Shown here: one piece after another, positions 51,178 through 59,288 of the stretch
Layout of the letters: every line of letters begins with the position of its first letter
How positions within the stretch are numbered: the first letter of the stretch is position 1
Source of the DNA: Chryseobacterium sp. SN22
GTDB lineage: Bacteria > Bacteroidota > Bacteroidia > Flavobacteriales > Weeksellaceae
DNA: 64,000 nt
Direction of reading: 5' to 3'
NCBI RefSeq assembly: GCF_008329705.1
Contig: NZ_VTSX01000002.1
Coordinates: forward strand, 1 to 64,000
The notes under the pieces: generated by a model
What the model saw: the letters and a program-made list of their open reading frames with translations, nothing else
The model's database searches: none
Told to the model about the DNA's origin: nothing
Position numbers and translations under genes: made by a program

Positions 51178-51726
51178 ATGAGTTTTTCTAAATCTTTCAT
51201 TGCAATATTTTTTCTTCTAGCTGTTTTCACCTATTTTCAAAAATATCCATTAAAATATGGTATAAAAGCAGGCTGGAACTATTCCAACGTAAATGCAGTA
51301 GATGAAGACGGTGAATCATCAGGCTATCTAAGTGATGTTATTGATGAAGCATACGCCGGTTTTGTGCTGGAAAAGCAAATTTCCAAGACATCATATTTGC
51401 AGGCAGCTCCTACTGTTTCATATACGGAATCAGTGACTTTCGTTGAATTACCTATATATTATAAGTATAATTTTTACAGAAAATTTTCATTTATAATAGG
51501 TCCAAAACTTAATTATATTCCGGATGAGCAGTATAATAATTTTTATTATTTCCGCAGAAGGTTTGGTATCAGCGGAGATATAGGATTAAACTATAGAGTA
51601 TCAAATCATTTTATTTTGGAAGGAAGCTTTTCAAAAGGGTTTACCAAACAGTTTGATCAATTAATATTAACCTATTATCAAGCAAAAAGGGATGTTTACA
51701 GAGTAGGCATTATTTACTTTTTCTGA
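51178..51726 (+). CDS. Outer-membrane beta-barrel protein, copy 3
   Basis: A 182-residue barrel paralogue starting two bases after copy 2. The hydrophobic N-terminus ends AVFTYFQKYPLKYGIKAGWN; the signal-peptidase position that is Ser in copies 1 and 2 is Phe here. Copies 2 and 3 share GYLSDVIDEAYAGFVLEKQI-type and SGDIGLNYRVSNHFILEGSF segments. The middle differs (DEQYNNFYYFRRR). The pattern shows recent tandem duplication followed by divergence. Confidence 0.8.
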   Translation: MSFSKSFIAIFFLLAVFTYFQKYPLKYGIKAGWNYSNVNAVDEDGESSGYLSDVIDEAYAGFVLEKQISKTSYLQAAPTVSYTESVTFVELPIYYKYNFYRKFSFIIGPKLNYIPDEQYNNFYYFRRRFGISGDIGLNYRVSNHFILEGSFSKGFTKQFDQLILTYYQAKRDVYRVGIIYFF

Positions 51727-51737
51727 TATAAAATATA

Positions 51738-51776
51738 AACCCGACCTAAATCAGGCCGGGTTTTATATTGAATCGT
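51738..51776. terminator. Probable terminator after the barrel cluster
   Basis: AAACCCGACCT and a facing AGGCCGGGTTT form a GC-rich hairpin of about ten pairs around AAATC, with T following, a few bases past the last barrel gene. It may also serve the converging minus-strand gene. Confidence 0.75.
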
Positions 51777-51793
51777 TATGTAAAATCTCTTTG

Positions 51794-52606
51794 TTATAAA
51801 AAACTGTTTCTCCAGCTTTCCGTCAGTTCTTTAAAACGGGTATTGCCAAAGGTTTTATTCCTGATCTTACCAACGGAATAGATTCCTTTTTCATCGGAGA
51901 TCAGCAGGATCTCTTCAGCTTTCTGGGATTCAAAAGCAATGATCTCATGTTCCTGGATATCGGCCAGATTGTTCTTGTGCAGAAAGGTCACAAAGTTTTC
52001 CATTAAGGGCGAAATGTAAGCACCCTCCGTCTGTTTCGGGACTTTGATGACATCACCTTCCAGAAACAGAAGGTTCCCGGTAGTTGTGCGGGCGATCCTT
52101 TTATTCGGGTTGAGAAGAATGACATCATCCAGATCATTTTCCTGGGCATAAATCGATCCGTAAATATTTTCCGGACTGTGAACGCGGATATTGCTTAAAA
52201 GGTTATTATTTACGTTAATTTCCTTAATCAGATCCAGTTCCAGTGCTCTTTCATGGACAGCAAGCACATCTACTTTCTCAGTGATGTCGTAAAGGTAGGA
52301 AACCGAAGACTTTGAAAGGGTAATGCCATCCGAATTACGGAATACCTGAAAATTGATGATTCCGTTTCTAATGCCTTTTCCATCGATTACCTCTTTCCTG
52401 AAAAGCGACTGGAAAAATTCCAGGGTATAACCCAGAGGGATGTTCAGCCTCATTTTCCGCATGGAAGCCATCAGGAAGAAATAGCATTCTTCATCCATAA
52501 TCAGATTACCGTCCCTGATAAAAAAGGAAACCTTCACCGTATCTCCGGAAAGGAAAGCCCTGTTTCCTGCCGCTATTTCGTCTGATGTAAAATATTGATT
52601 TTCCAC
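51794..52606 (-). CDS. Class IV aminotransferase homologue lacking the PLP lysine
   Basis: A 270-residue protein with the fold IV PLP-enzyme layout of D-alanine/branched-chain aminotransferases and 4-amino-4-deoxychorismate lyase. The segment NVNNNLLSNIRVHSPENIYG aligns with the family LSxxKT/S motif, but the catalytic Lys is Arg141. The usual Glu in the downstream EAxxxN motif is Arg173 (RIARTTTGNLLF). By alignment it may bind PLP poorly or have lost catalysis. It could be a pseudoenzyme or a divergent enzyme. The start and length look normal, so it is not a truncated gene. Confidence 0.75.
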   Translation of the reverse strand: MENQYFTSDEIAAGNRAFLSGDTVKVSFFIRDGNLIMDEECYFFLMASMRKMRLNIPLGYTLEFFQSLFRKEVIDGKGIRNGIINFQVFRNSDGITLSKSSVSYLYDITEKVDVLAVHERALELDLIKEINVNNNLLSNIRVHSPENIYGSIYAQENDLDDVILLNPNKRIARTTTGNLLFLEGDVIKVPKQTEGAYISPLMENFVTFLHKNNLADIQEHEIIAFESQKAEEILLISDEKGIYSVGKIRNKTFGNTRFKELTESWRNSFL

Positions 52607-52682
52607 TTGTCTCTGATTTGTTTATAAAAAAATAATGAACGATAAATCGTTCATCAGTTTTATCATGCAGTACAGCCTACGT

Positions 52683-53069
52683 TTAGGCAGCACCTAATTT
52701 AATTCTAAGGTTTTCAATAAGGTTATCCCAATACAAGGCGTTTTCATTTTCGTCACCTTCTTCACAGAAATCGGTAATATTCAGGGAAAGGTCTTCGGTG
52801 ATGTCATCAATGGTGATCGTCATTTCAAAGAAATTTTTCGTCCCTTCATCTTCTTCCCACCGGAAACGCACAAACCCCTCAGGCTTATATCTAATCAAAG
52901 TTGCCTTCTCAGCAGGACCTCCGCCCCAGCTGAAAAAAAAGTCGTCCCCTTTCTCTGTTACCTCATCCGCAAACCATTCAGACAACCCTTCTGCCGTGGC
53001 CAGATATTCATACAGAATCTCTGACAAACAGTGCATTGGATATTCGTAATGGACTTTATGTTTCGCCAT
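52683..53069 (-). CDS. START-like (AHSA1/SRPBCC) domain protein
   Basis: A 128-residue protein. It begins MAKHKVHYEYPMHCLSEILY, which fits family starts better than the longer frame to 53147. Further segments are YLATAEGLSEWFADEV, FFFSWGGGPAEKATLIRYKP and FEMTITIDDITEDLSLNITD. The fold has a hydrophobic ligand cavity; the ligand is unknown. It lies upstream of the class IV gene on the same strand, 76 bases away. Confidence 0.82.
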   Translation of the reverse strand: MAKHKVHYEYPMHCLSEILYEYLATAEGLSEWFADEVTEKGDDFFFSWGGGPAEKATLIRYKPEGFVRFRWEEDEGTKNFFEMTITIDDITEDLSLNITDFCEEGDENENALYWDNLIENLRIKLGAA

Positions 53070-53222
53070 ATATCTTTGTTTTAATCGTCCCGCAATATAT
53101 AAATTAATTTTTTTATTACACAAAAATGTATTTATTTTTTTAAACAATCTTCATGATATTTGTCAGCGATTTTTAAATAAGTGTTTAATACCAAATCCCT
53201 GAGAATTTCTTCAGGGCCTTAC

Positions 53223-53251
53223 ATAAAAAACGCCTCTCTGCGAAGCGTTTT
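53223..53251 (-). terminator. Terminator after the class III aminotransferase gene
   Basis: On the minus strand AAAACGCTTC and GAGGCGTTTT form a 10-bp stem with one G-U pair, followed by T. Confidence 0.85.
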
Positions 53252-53254
53252 CAT

Positions 53255-54430
53255 TTAATTTTCGTTGAGTACTTCAATAATGATCTTACAGCCTTCTTCA
53301 ATCTCTTCTTTCGAGATCGTCAGCGGCGGGGAGATCCGTAAATATTCATTCCGGTACAGCTGCCAGAAGACAATCAGTCCTTTATCCATACATTTTTTGG
53401 CAACATCCAGGGTATATTCCGGGGATCCGAGATTTACCGCCAGCATCAGGCCTTTGCCGTTGATGTTTTTAATTTTGGGATGAGCCAGCAGTGTTCTGTA
53501 CAATTGTTCCTTTTCATCCACTTCATTCATTAATCCGCTTTCCAGTACTTCTTTTAAAGTCGCATGGCTGGACGCGGCGATCAGCGGATTTCCTCCGAAT
53601 GTGGTAATGTGCCCCAGCTTCGGAGAATGGGATAAAGTTTCCATAATTTTCCGTGAGCTCATAAAGGCACCTACCGGCACGCCTCCGCCCATTCCTTTTC
53701 CCATGACCAGAATATCCGGGACCATACCGAAATGCTCAAAGGAAAACAGTTTTCCGGTCCTTCCGAATCCCGGCTGTATTTCGTCAAGAATCAGCAAAGC
53801 ACCTACTTCTTCACATCTCTTTTTTAATCTGATCAAATAGTCCTTATCCGGAACCAGGAAACCGGCCGCTCCCTGAATCGTTTCCATCAGTACACAGGCT
53901 GTTTTTTCCGTGATCTTATCGAAATCTTTTTCGTTATTAAATTCGATAAAGGAAACCATCGGCAGCAAAGGCCGGAATTCCCTTTTATGAAATTCGTTTC
54001 CTGAAACACTTAGGGCACCATGCGTATTCCCGTGGTAAGAATTTTTAAAGGAGACGATCTCTTCCCTTCCGGTGTATCTTTTGGCGAGCTTTAAGCTTCC
54101 GTCGATGGCTTCTGCCCCGCTGTTTACCAGGTAGGTAATTTCCAGCGGATCGGGAGTCGCTTCCGCCAGCAGTCTGCACAGTGCCACCGGCTTTTCCTGT
54201 GCATATTCTCCGTACACCATGACGTGAAGGTATTTTTCTGCCTGTTCCTTGATCGCTTCAACAACTTTAGGATGCGAGTGCCCCAATGTATTTGCCGAAA
54301 CGCCTGCAACGAAATCCAGGTATCTTCTTCCGTCTTTACCGTAAATATAGCTTCCTTCTGCCCGCTCCACTTCAAAACCCGCAGCAAATTGTGTCGTCTG
54401 GGCCTGATAGGTAAAAAAATCTTTTTGCAT
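53255..54430 (-). CDS. Class III aminotransferase
   Basis: A 391-residue PLP enzyme of the acetylornithine/4-aminobutyrate/beta-alanine type. Signature residues are GVSANTLGHSHPKVVEAI near 43-60, NSGAEAIDGSLKLAKRYTG near 103 and Asp216 in LILDEIQPGFGR. The PLP lysine is Lys245 in VMGKGMGGGVPVG. The substrate (N-acetylornithine, GABA, beta-alanine) cannot be fixed by eye; no arg genes are nearby. It ends with a strong terminator. Confidence 0.92.
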   Translation of the reverse strand: MQKDFFTYQAQTTQFAAGFEVERAEGSYIYGKDGRRYLDFVAGVSANTLGHSHPKVVEAIKEQAEKYLHVMVYGEYAQEKPVALCRLLAEATPDPLEITYLVNSGAEAIDGSLKLAKRYTGREEIVSFKNSYHGNTHGALSVSGNEFHKREFRPLLPMVSFIEFNNEKDFDKITEKTACVLMETIQGAAGFLVPDKDYLIRLKKRCEEVGALLILDEIQPGFGRTGKLFSFEHFGMVPDILVMGKGMGGGVPVGAFMSSRKIMETLSHSPKLGHITTFGGNPLIAASSHATLKEVLESGLMNEVDEKEQLYRTLLAHPKIKNINGKGLMLAVNLGSPEYTLDVAKKCMDKGLIVFWQLYRNEYLRISPPLTISKEEIEEGCKIIIEVLNEN

Positions 54431-54499
54431 TTTTATTTCCTGAAAATTTCAGCAAAGCTAAAAAACATTCGGCAGATGCAGAAATAATCCCGATAGAAT

Positions 54500-54532
54500 A
54501 AAAAAATCGCTTACAATGAAACTTGTAAGCGA
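54500..54532 (-). terminator. Terminator-like hairpin in the hairpin-rich gap
   Basis: A perfect 10-bp stem TCGCTTACAA/TTGTAAGCGA around TGAAAC, with a T run on the minus strand. No minus-strand gene ends within 340 bases upstream of it. Confidence 0.75.
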
Positions 54533-54805
54533 TACACCAAATCACAAAATATTAATATAGATTTATATATTTCTATGATAAATATACATAAAAACCCGGA
54601 TAAATATATACATTCGGCAGGAAATATTTTAGCTCCCTACCGATATTTCGCTACAATTCAAAATATAATGAGAATTATACAATCTTAAAAGCCTCATGCA
54701 GTGAGGTTTTTCCCTTCACCGGTTTTTGAATAAATGGATCAATATTTTTTTTGATTTAAACTTAAAAATGCATTCTAAAAAGGTATTCTCACAGGAATTT
54801 CATAA

Positions 54806-54840
54806 AAATAACTCACCATTTCCTCTAAAGAAATGGTGAG
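54806..54840 (-). terminator. Terminator after the OstA-like gene
   Basis: CTCACCATTTC and GAAATGGTGAG form an 11-bp perfect stem around CTCTAAA; T-rich DNA follows on the minus strand. It lies about 38 bases past the OstA-like stop. Confidence 0.85.
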
Positions 54841-54877
54841 CTGATGTATTTTTTATGATTGATCTGTAAAAAACGAA

Positions 54878-56638
54878 TTATCTCCGGGTACGTTTCGGCT
54901 TTTTGGCTTCCTCTTTAGCCTTTTCTTTTTCTACCGCTTCCTGCGCTTTATTGTACAACGTATTGTCGGATTCGTATTTTATTTCTTCGTAATTCGGGGT
55001 ATCGACGAGAATATCCTGCCACTTGAGAATGCGGTCTTTGGTATTCCAGTTGAAATCCGGGAACTTCCTTTTTTCCGGTTCGATCATGCTCATCGGATAG
55101 GTATCCGAGGTGGCACCGATATTACATTCCACCACGTAAAGCAGTTTTTCCTCGAAGACCGCATCAATAATTCCGCATGAGGTAAGAGAAATCCCTATCC
55201 TCTCCTTTTCTCCGGTCTGCCTGTTTTCATCATCCGAATAGGATATGGCCTGTGCATTTCCGATCACCTTAGCTTCCTTAATGTTATTGTCGGCACCATA
55301 ATATACCGTCATGAGTTTTCCTTTTACCTGGTTGAATTCATCTTTCAGATTCAGCGAATCTACCTTGCTGATGGCAAAAGCATTTCCGATTACTTTTAAA
55401 GAGTCGATGTTTTCATTCTGGGTATTGAAGTAAGCTTCTACTTTGTCTCCTGTCACCTGTTTTCCGTTGCTCCACAGAATAGGCTTCGTGTACATATGAA
55501 GGACACCGTCCGTTTCATTAAATGCGATAGAATCCGCTCTCCCCTGTGCATTCGATTTGTAAAATCTTCCTTTACGGAATGCCCTTAAGAAACTTTTCTT
55601 CACTTTGATATCTGCCGAATCCGGACGCTGGAAAGAGATGATTTTTTCCGCAGCAAAATACATGGAATCTTTCTCCAAAGCTTTCACAGCATACGGATTT
55701 TTGGTCATCATCGCGGAATCCTTCTTTTCAAAAATTTCCCCGTAGCCGCCTTTGATCCATCTTCTTTCGTTAGGATCATCCAGCGTAACATTTCCTGTAG
55801 CCTTTCCGAAACCGGTCAGCTGGTTATAGTACATTTCATCACCGGTGAGGATCTTATCGTTATAATACACCCTGGAGTTCTTATAGAGAAAAGCTTCCTT
55901 GGTGTTCGTATTGTAGTTTCCTTTGTCGGTAACGATCCGGTTCTTAGGATTCTTTTTGTTGACAATCGTCGTCGGACCATTGATGTTGACGATATTGGTA
56001 TTCTGATTCTGCACCACATTGTCTCCTTCCAGAACATACTGGTTGTCTTCAATCTTTACCCGTCCGGTAAGGTCAATCGTCCTGGTCGCAAGGTAATAGG
56101 TTCCGGATTTTGAGTACGTGGTACTTTTGCCGTCATTAATCGTACCTCCGGTATTGTAATAGGCCTGGTTTGAAACCCTGTCGTAATACATGGTTTCTGT
56201 TTTGATTACCGTTCCTTTAGGATCGGTAAGCACGACGTTCTTCCGGGCAATTCCTTTTTGCGTATTTCCGTCATACTCCATTTCATCCGCAGTGATTACG
56301 GAGCCGTCTGCATTCTGGAGCTTTACATTACCGATGGCTTTAATGAAATTCTGCTCTTCATAAACAATCACGAGATCGGCATTCAGCAAAGAACCCTGAT
56401 GAGAAAACTGCACATTTCCGACAAAATAATTATTCCCCTCATATTTCTCATCTTTCCGTAATTCATCGGAGTGGATATGCTTCACCTTTTCTGCGGGCGG
56501 AGCATTCTTCTGCGGTGCTTTAGGCGTGAAATAAGGATCTTTCTGGAATGGCTTCTGCTGTTCCTGTGAAAAGACAAACGTTGAAACAAGGGCTAATACA
56601 AGAAATATCAGCTTTACCGGCAGGGACGGATTAGTCAT
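54878..56638 (-). CDS. OstA-like (LptA/LptD-type) envelope protein
   Basis: A 586-residue secreted protein. The signal peptide is MTNPSLPVKLIFLVLALVST then FVFSQ. OstA/LptA-type domains follow, with VKHIHSDELRKDEKYEGNNY, GNVQFSHQGSLLNADLVIVY and AIGNVKLQNADGSVITADEM. A Lys/Glu-rich tail (KAKEEAKKPKRTRR) ends it. Such Bacteroidetes proteins are linked to lipopolysaccharide transport. I use the Met at 56638, which overlaps the stop of the Fur-type gene by 8 bases and gives a proper signal peptide. Confidence 0.88.
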   Translation of the reverse strand: MTNPSLPVKLIFLVLALVSTFVFSQEQQKPFQKDPYFTPKAPQKNAPPAEKVKHIHSDELRKDEKYEGNNYFVGNVQFSHQGSLLNADLVIVYEEQNFIKAIGNVKLQNADGSVITADEMEYDGNTQKGIARKNVVLTDPKGTVIKTETMYYDRVSNQAYYNTGGTINDGKSTTYSKSGTYYLATRTIDLTGRVKIEDNQYVLEGDNVVQNQNTNIVNINGPTTIVNKKNPKNRIVTDKGNYNTNTKEAFLYKNSRVYYNDKILTGDEMYYNQLTGFGKATGNVTLDDPNERRWIKGGYGEIFEKKDSAMMTKNPYAVKALEKDSMYFAAEKIISFQRPDSADIKVKKSFLRAFRKGRFYKSNAQGRADSIAFNETDGVLHMYTKPILWSNGKQVTGDKVEAYFNTQNENIDSLKVIGNAFAISKVDSLNLKDEFNQVKGKLMTVYYGADNNIKEAKVIGNAQAISYSDDENRQTGEKERIGISLTSCGIIDAVFEEKLLYVVECNIGATSDTYPMSMIEPEKRKFPDFNWNTKDRILKWQDILVDTPNYEEIKYESDNTLYNKAQEAVEKEKAKEEAKKPKRTRR

Positions 56639-57104
56639 TCTTAGTGCCATAAAAATACAGCGAATGAGAATCAATTTTCACCCCGAATGCTTCTTCAATG
56701 GCTTCTTTAATCCCCTGGATCCTCGGATCACAAAACTCAATGATCTCTTCAATTTCCTTATCGGAATCTTTTTTATAGATCACCAGGTGGTCATGCTGCT
56801 TATCAAAATAGGATTTTTCGTAAGATGAAGAGGTCAGCGTTTTTTCCCCGAACTGATGTTTACGGATCAGCCCCGCATCCAGGAAGATTTCAATGGTATT
56901 GTAAATGGTAGCTTTGGAAACATGGTATTTTTTCTGCAGCATCAACAGGTACAGATCATCCACATTGAAGTGATGATCCATACTGTAAATTTCCTCTAAA
57001 ATAGTATATCTTTCAGGCGTATTCCGGAAACCCTTTTCCAACAGGTAGTTTCTGAGAACGTCCTTTATAAGTGCGATATTTTTTTCTTTCTGTATCGTAT
57101 CCAT
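56631..57104 (-). CDS. Fur-family transcriptional regulator
   Basis: A 157-residue protein with a winged helix (KGFRNTPERYTILEEIYSMD, then KYHVSKATIYNTIEIFLDAG). The metal-binding region shows KQHDHLVIYKKDSDKEIEEI; the usual CxxC structural zinc motif that follows HDHxxC is missing and replaced by IYKKD. One Cys is in EIIEFCDPRI. The regulated metal may differ (Fur, Zur, PerR type not decidable). The start MDTIQKEKN at 57104 fits. It is translationally overlapped with the OstA-like gene, so it may control envelope genes. Confidence 0.85.
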   Translation of the reverse strand: MDTIQKEKNIALIKDVLRNYLLEKGFRNTPERYTILEEIYSMDHHFNVDDLYLLMLQKKYHVSKATIYNTIEIFLDAGLIRKHQFGEKTLTSSSYEKSYFDKQHDHLVIYKKDSDKEIEEIIEFCDPRIQGIKEAIEEAFGVKIDSHSLYFYGTKND

Positions 57105-57171
57105 CAAAAAATTTATGTACAAATTTATTGATTTTTATTTAAATACTTACGGTCTGCCTGTGTTAAAGAAT

Positions 57172-59166
57172 TTAACTGTTGTGGCGGATAAAATCGCACT
57201 GCTGGATTTTTGACTTTCCTACACAGTCTTCCGTCATAGGCGCAGATTCCACCACTACATTATGGGAAGTTACCCCCCAGGCCTTAAAATCGTCGCTACC
57301 GATATACTTAACAAAATTATAGATATTTAAGATAATTTTTTCTTTTACGGTAAGAAGGATATCGTTGATATAGGTGTTATCTATGATAACATACTTCAGA
57401 TCCGGCGGAATGTTGTGGGCTCTCAGTGAAGGGTGGCTGCTTCGGGAAGGAATGGTTCCGTCCGCCATCAGATCCCTTAGAACCATGTCGAAATAATCGT
57501 TGATCCTGCGGTCGATCTTAAATCCAAGCATGAAATTAATCTTATAGATCGTTCCCGGTAAAACTTCATCGACTACATATTTGAAAGTGTACGGATCCTC
57601 CTGGTTGACAATATTCAGGATAAAATAATGATCCGCTCTCTTCGGCTGCTTTTTGATGATGGAATAAATAATCTTGGATTCGATTTCGTCATTCCTTTTC
57701 GCACGGCTCAGGTAAGCTAAATTGGTTGCATATTTCGGAATGGTCTCATCCAGCTTCATGTCTTTAATGATCGGGATGTATTTATCAAGCTTGATGAATT
57801 TGATGAATTTTGTCTTAATCAGCCTTCCGTTATACCAGGCGTACATACATACTCCGATAGAACCTGCCAATACTACTGTGATCCATCCTCCTTCCATGAA
57901 TTTGATCACATTCGCACTGAAGAAGCCCAACTCGATGGCCATATAGACCAGCGCAAATACCAATATAAAAAATTTGTTTACCCTTCGTTTCAATAGCCAA
58001 TACACTAAAAGTACGGTCGTCATCAGCATCGTTACGGTGATGGACAATCCGTAAGCGGCCTCCATTTTACCGGACTCCCTAAAATGCAACACCACGATGA
58101 TGCAGAACAGCAAAAGCCCCCAGTTAATCCTTGGGATATACATCTGCCCTTTTACCCCGGAAGGATAATCGATCTTTTGGTTAGGCCACATATTGAGAGA
58201 CATGGCTTCGGAGAAAATGGTAAAAGATCCCGTAATCAATGCCTGACTGGCAATAATTGCGGCTGCCGTTGCCATAATAACCCCCGGAACCACCATCCAT
58301 TCTTCCATAATGCCGAAGAAAGGATTTACAGCAGAAAATCCGGGTTTTTCGTAATTGGTTAAAAGCCAAGCCCCCTGTCCCAGATAGTTCAGGATCAGCA
58401 TGATTTTCACAAATGCCCAGCTTACCCTGATGTTTTTTGCCCCGCAGTGTCCAAGATCGGAATAAAGAGCTTCCGCTCCGGTCGTACAAAGGAAAACCGC
58501 TCCCAAAATAACAATGGCACTCGGTGAGTTGACAATCAGCTTATAAGCATAGTAAGGGTTGAATGATCTTAAAATTTCGATGTTTTCGCTCAGATGTGAT
58601 ACTCCCAGGCCTCCCAATACCAGAAACCAGATCACCATGACCGGCCCGAAGAACTTACCAATAAAGCTGGTGCCGAACTGCTGCACTACGAAAATAACAA
58701 TGAGAATCCCGATGGTAATCGGTACTACCGGAGTATGTGGATTATATATTTCAAGACCTTCGATGGCCGACATTACCGTAAGGGAAGGCGTTATTACACC
58801 ATCGGCAATCAATGCTGCCGCTCCGATAATAGCAATCAGGTACAGCCAGCCTTTTTTTAGATTTTTAACAAGAGAAAATAAAGCCAGAATTCCTCCTTCC
58901 CCTTTGTTGTCCGCCCTCAGTGCAATAATCACATACTTGATAGTGGTCTGAAGTGTCAGGGTCCAGATGATACAGGAAAGCGCACCTTCGATATACTCAT
59001 TGAAAGGCATCGTACTTCCGCTTTCTCTGGCGTTTACAATGGCTTTCATTACGTAAAGCGGTGAAGTACCGATGTCTCCGAAAACGATTCCGAGAGAAAC
59101 TAAAATTCCAATGAAAGAAAGCTTCTTAATGTCAAAATGATGACCGCTTTCTGCAACTTCTGCCAT
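57172..59166 (-). CDS. kup: KUP-type potassium uptake protein
   Basis: A 664-residue K+/H+ symporter of the KUP/HAK/KT family. The N-terminus IVFGDIGTSPLYVMKAIV carries the hallmark GDIGTSPLY motif (residues about 29-37). About twelve membrane helices follow (for example VILGAVFLCTTGAEALYSDL and LNYLGQGAWLL), then a C-terminal cytoplasmic domain of about 200 residues. A 60-base gap separates it from the Fur-family gene downstream. Confidence 0.96.
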   Translation of the reverse strand: MAEVAESGHHFDIKKLSFIGILVSLGIVFGDIGTSPLYVMKAIVNARESGSTMPFNEYIEGALSCIIWTLTLQTTIKYVIIALRADNKGEGGILALFSLVKNLKKGWLYLIAIIGAAALIADGVITPSLTVMSAIEGLEIYNPHTPVVPITIGILIVIFVVQQFGTSFIGKFFGPVMVIWFLVLGGLGVSHLSENIEILRSFNPYYAYKLIVNSPSAIVILGAVFLCTTGAEALYSDLGHCGAKNIRVSWAFVKIMLILNYLGQGAWLLTNYEKPGFSAVNPFFGIMEEWMVVPGVIMATAAAIIASQALITGSFTIFSEAMSLNMWPNQKIDYPSGVKGQMYIPRINWGLLLFCIIVVLHFRESGKMEAAYGLSITVTMLMTTVLLVYWLLKRRVNKFFILVFALVYMAIELGFFSANVIKFMEGGWITVVLAGSIGVCMYAWYNGRLIKTKFIKFIKLDKYIPIIKDMKLDETIPKYATNLAYLSRAKRNDEIESKIIYSIIKKQPKRADHYFILNIVNQEDPYTFKYVVDEVLPGTIYKINFMLGFKIDRRINDYFDMVLRDLMADGTIPSRSSHPSLRAHNIPPDLKYVIIDNTYINDILLTVKEKIILNIYNFVKYIGSDDFKAWGVTSHNVVVESAPMTEDCVGKSKIQQCDFIRHNS

Positions 59167-59247
59167 ACAGCTAATTTAATTTTTAAACGCGCAAATTTAA
59201 GTGAAAATTATAATCCCATGAACTTTTCTTCATGAATATAATAAATG

Positions 59248-59273
59248 AAAAAACTTCCTTTCGGAAGTTTTTC
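59248..59273 (-). terminator. Terminator after pdhB
   Basis: AAAAACTTCC and GGAAGTTTTT form a 10-bp stem around TTTC, just after the pdhB stop on the minus strand. Confidence 0.85.
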
Positions 59274-59288
59274 TCTATAATTGTTTTG

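Larger units (their letters stand above)
54431..54877. other. Hairpin-rich intergenic region
   Basis: This 447-base gap has no convincing ORF. It contains three hairpins: TCGCTTACAA/TTGTAAGCGA at 54507-54532 (minus-strand terminator type), CCTCA/TGAGG with following T at 54692-54711 (plus-strand type), and CTCACCATTTC/GAAATGGTGAG at 54812-54840. The first and last would end minus-strand transcripts, so a short RNA could lie between them. Confidence 0.5.

Noticed and set aside
54431..54877. 6S RNA or another named RNA in the hairpin-rich gap
   Set aside because: No 6S-like central bubble or other known consensus is visible. Only terminator-type hairpins can be supported.
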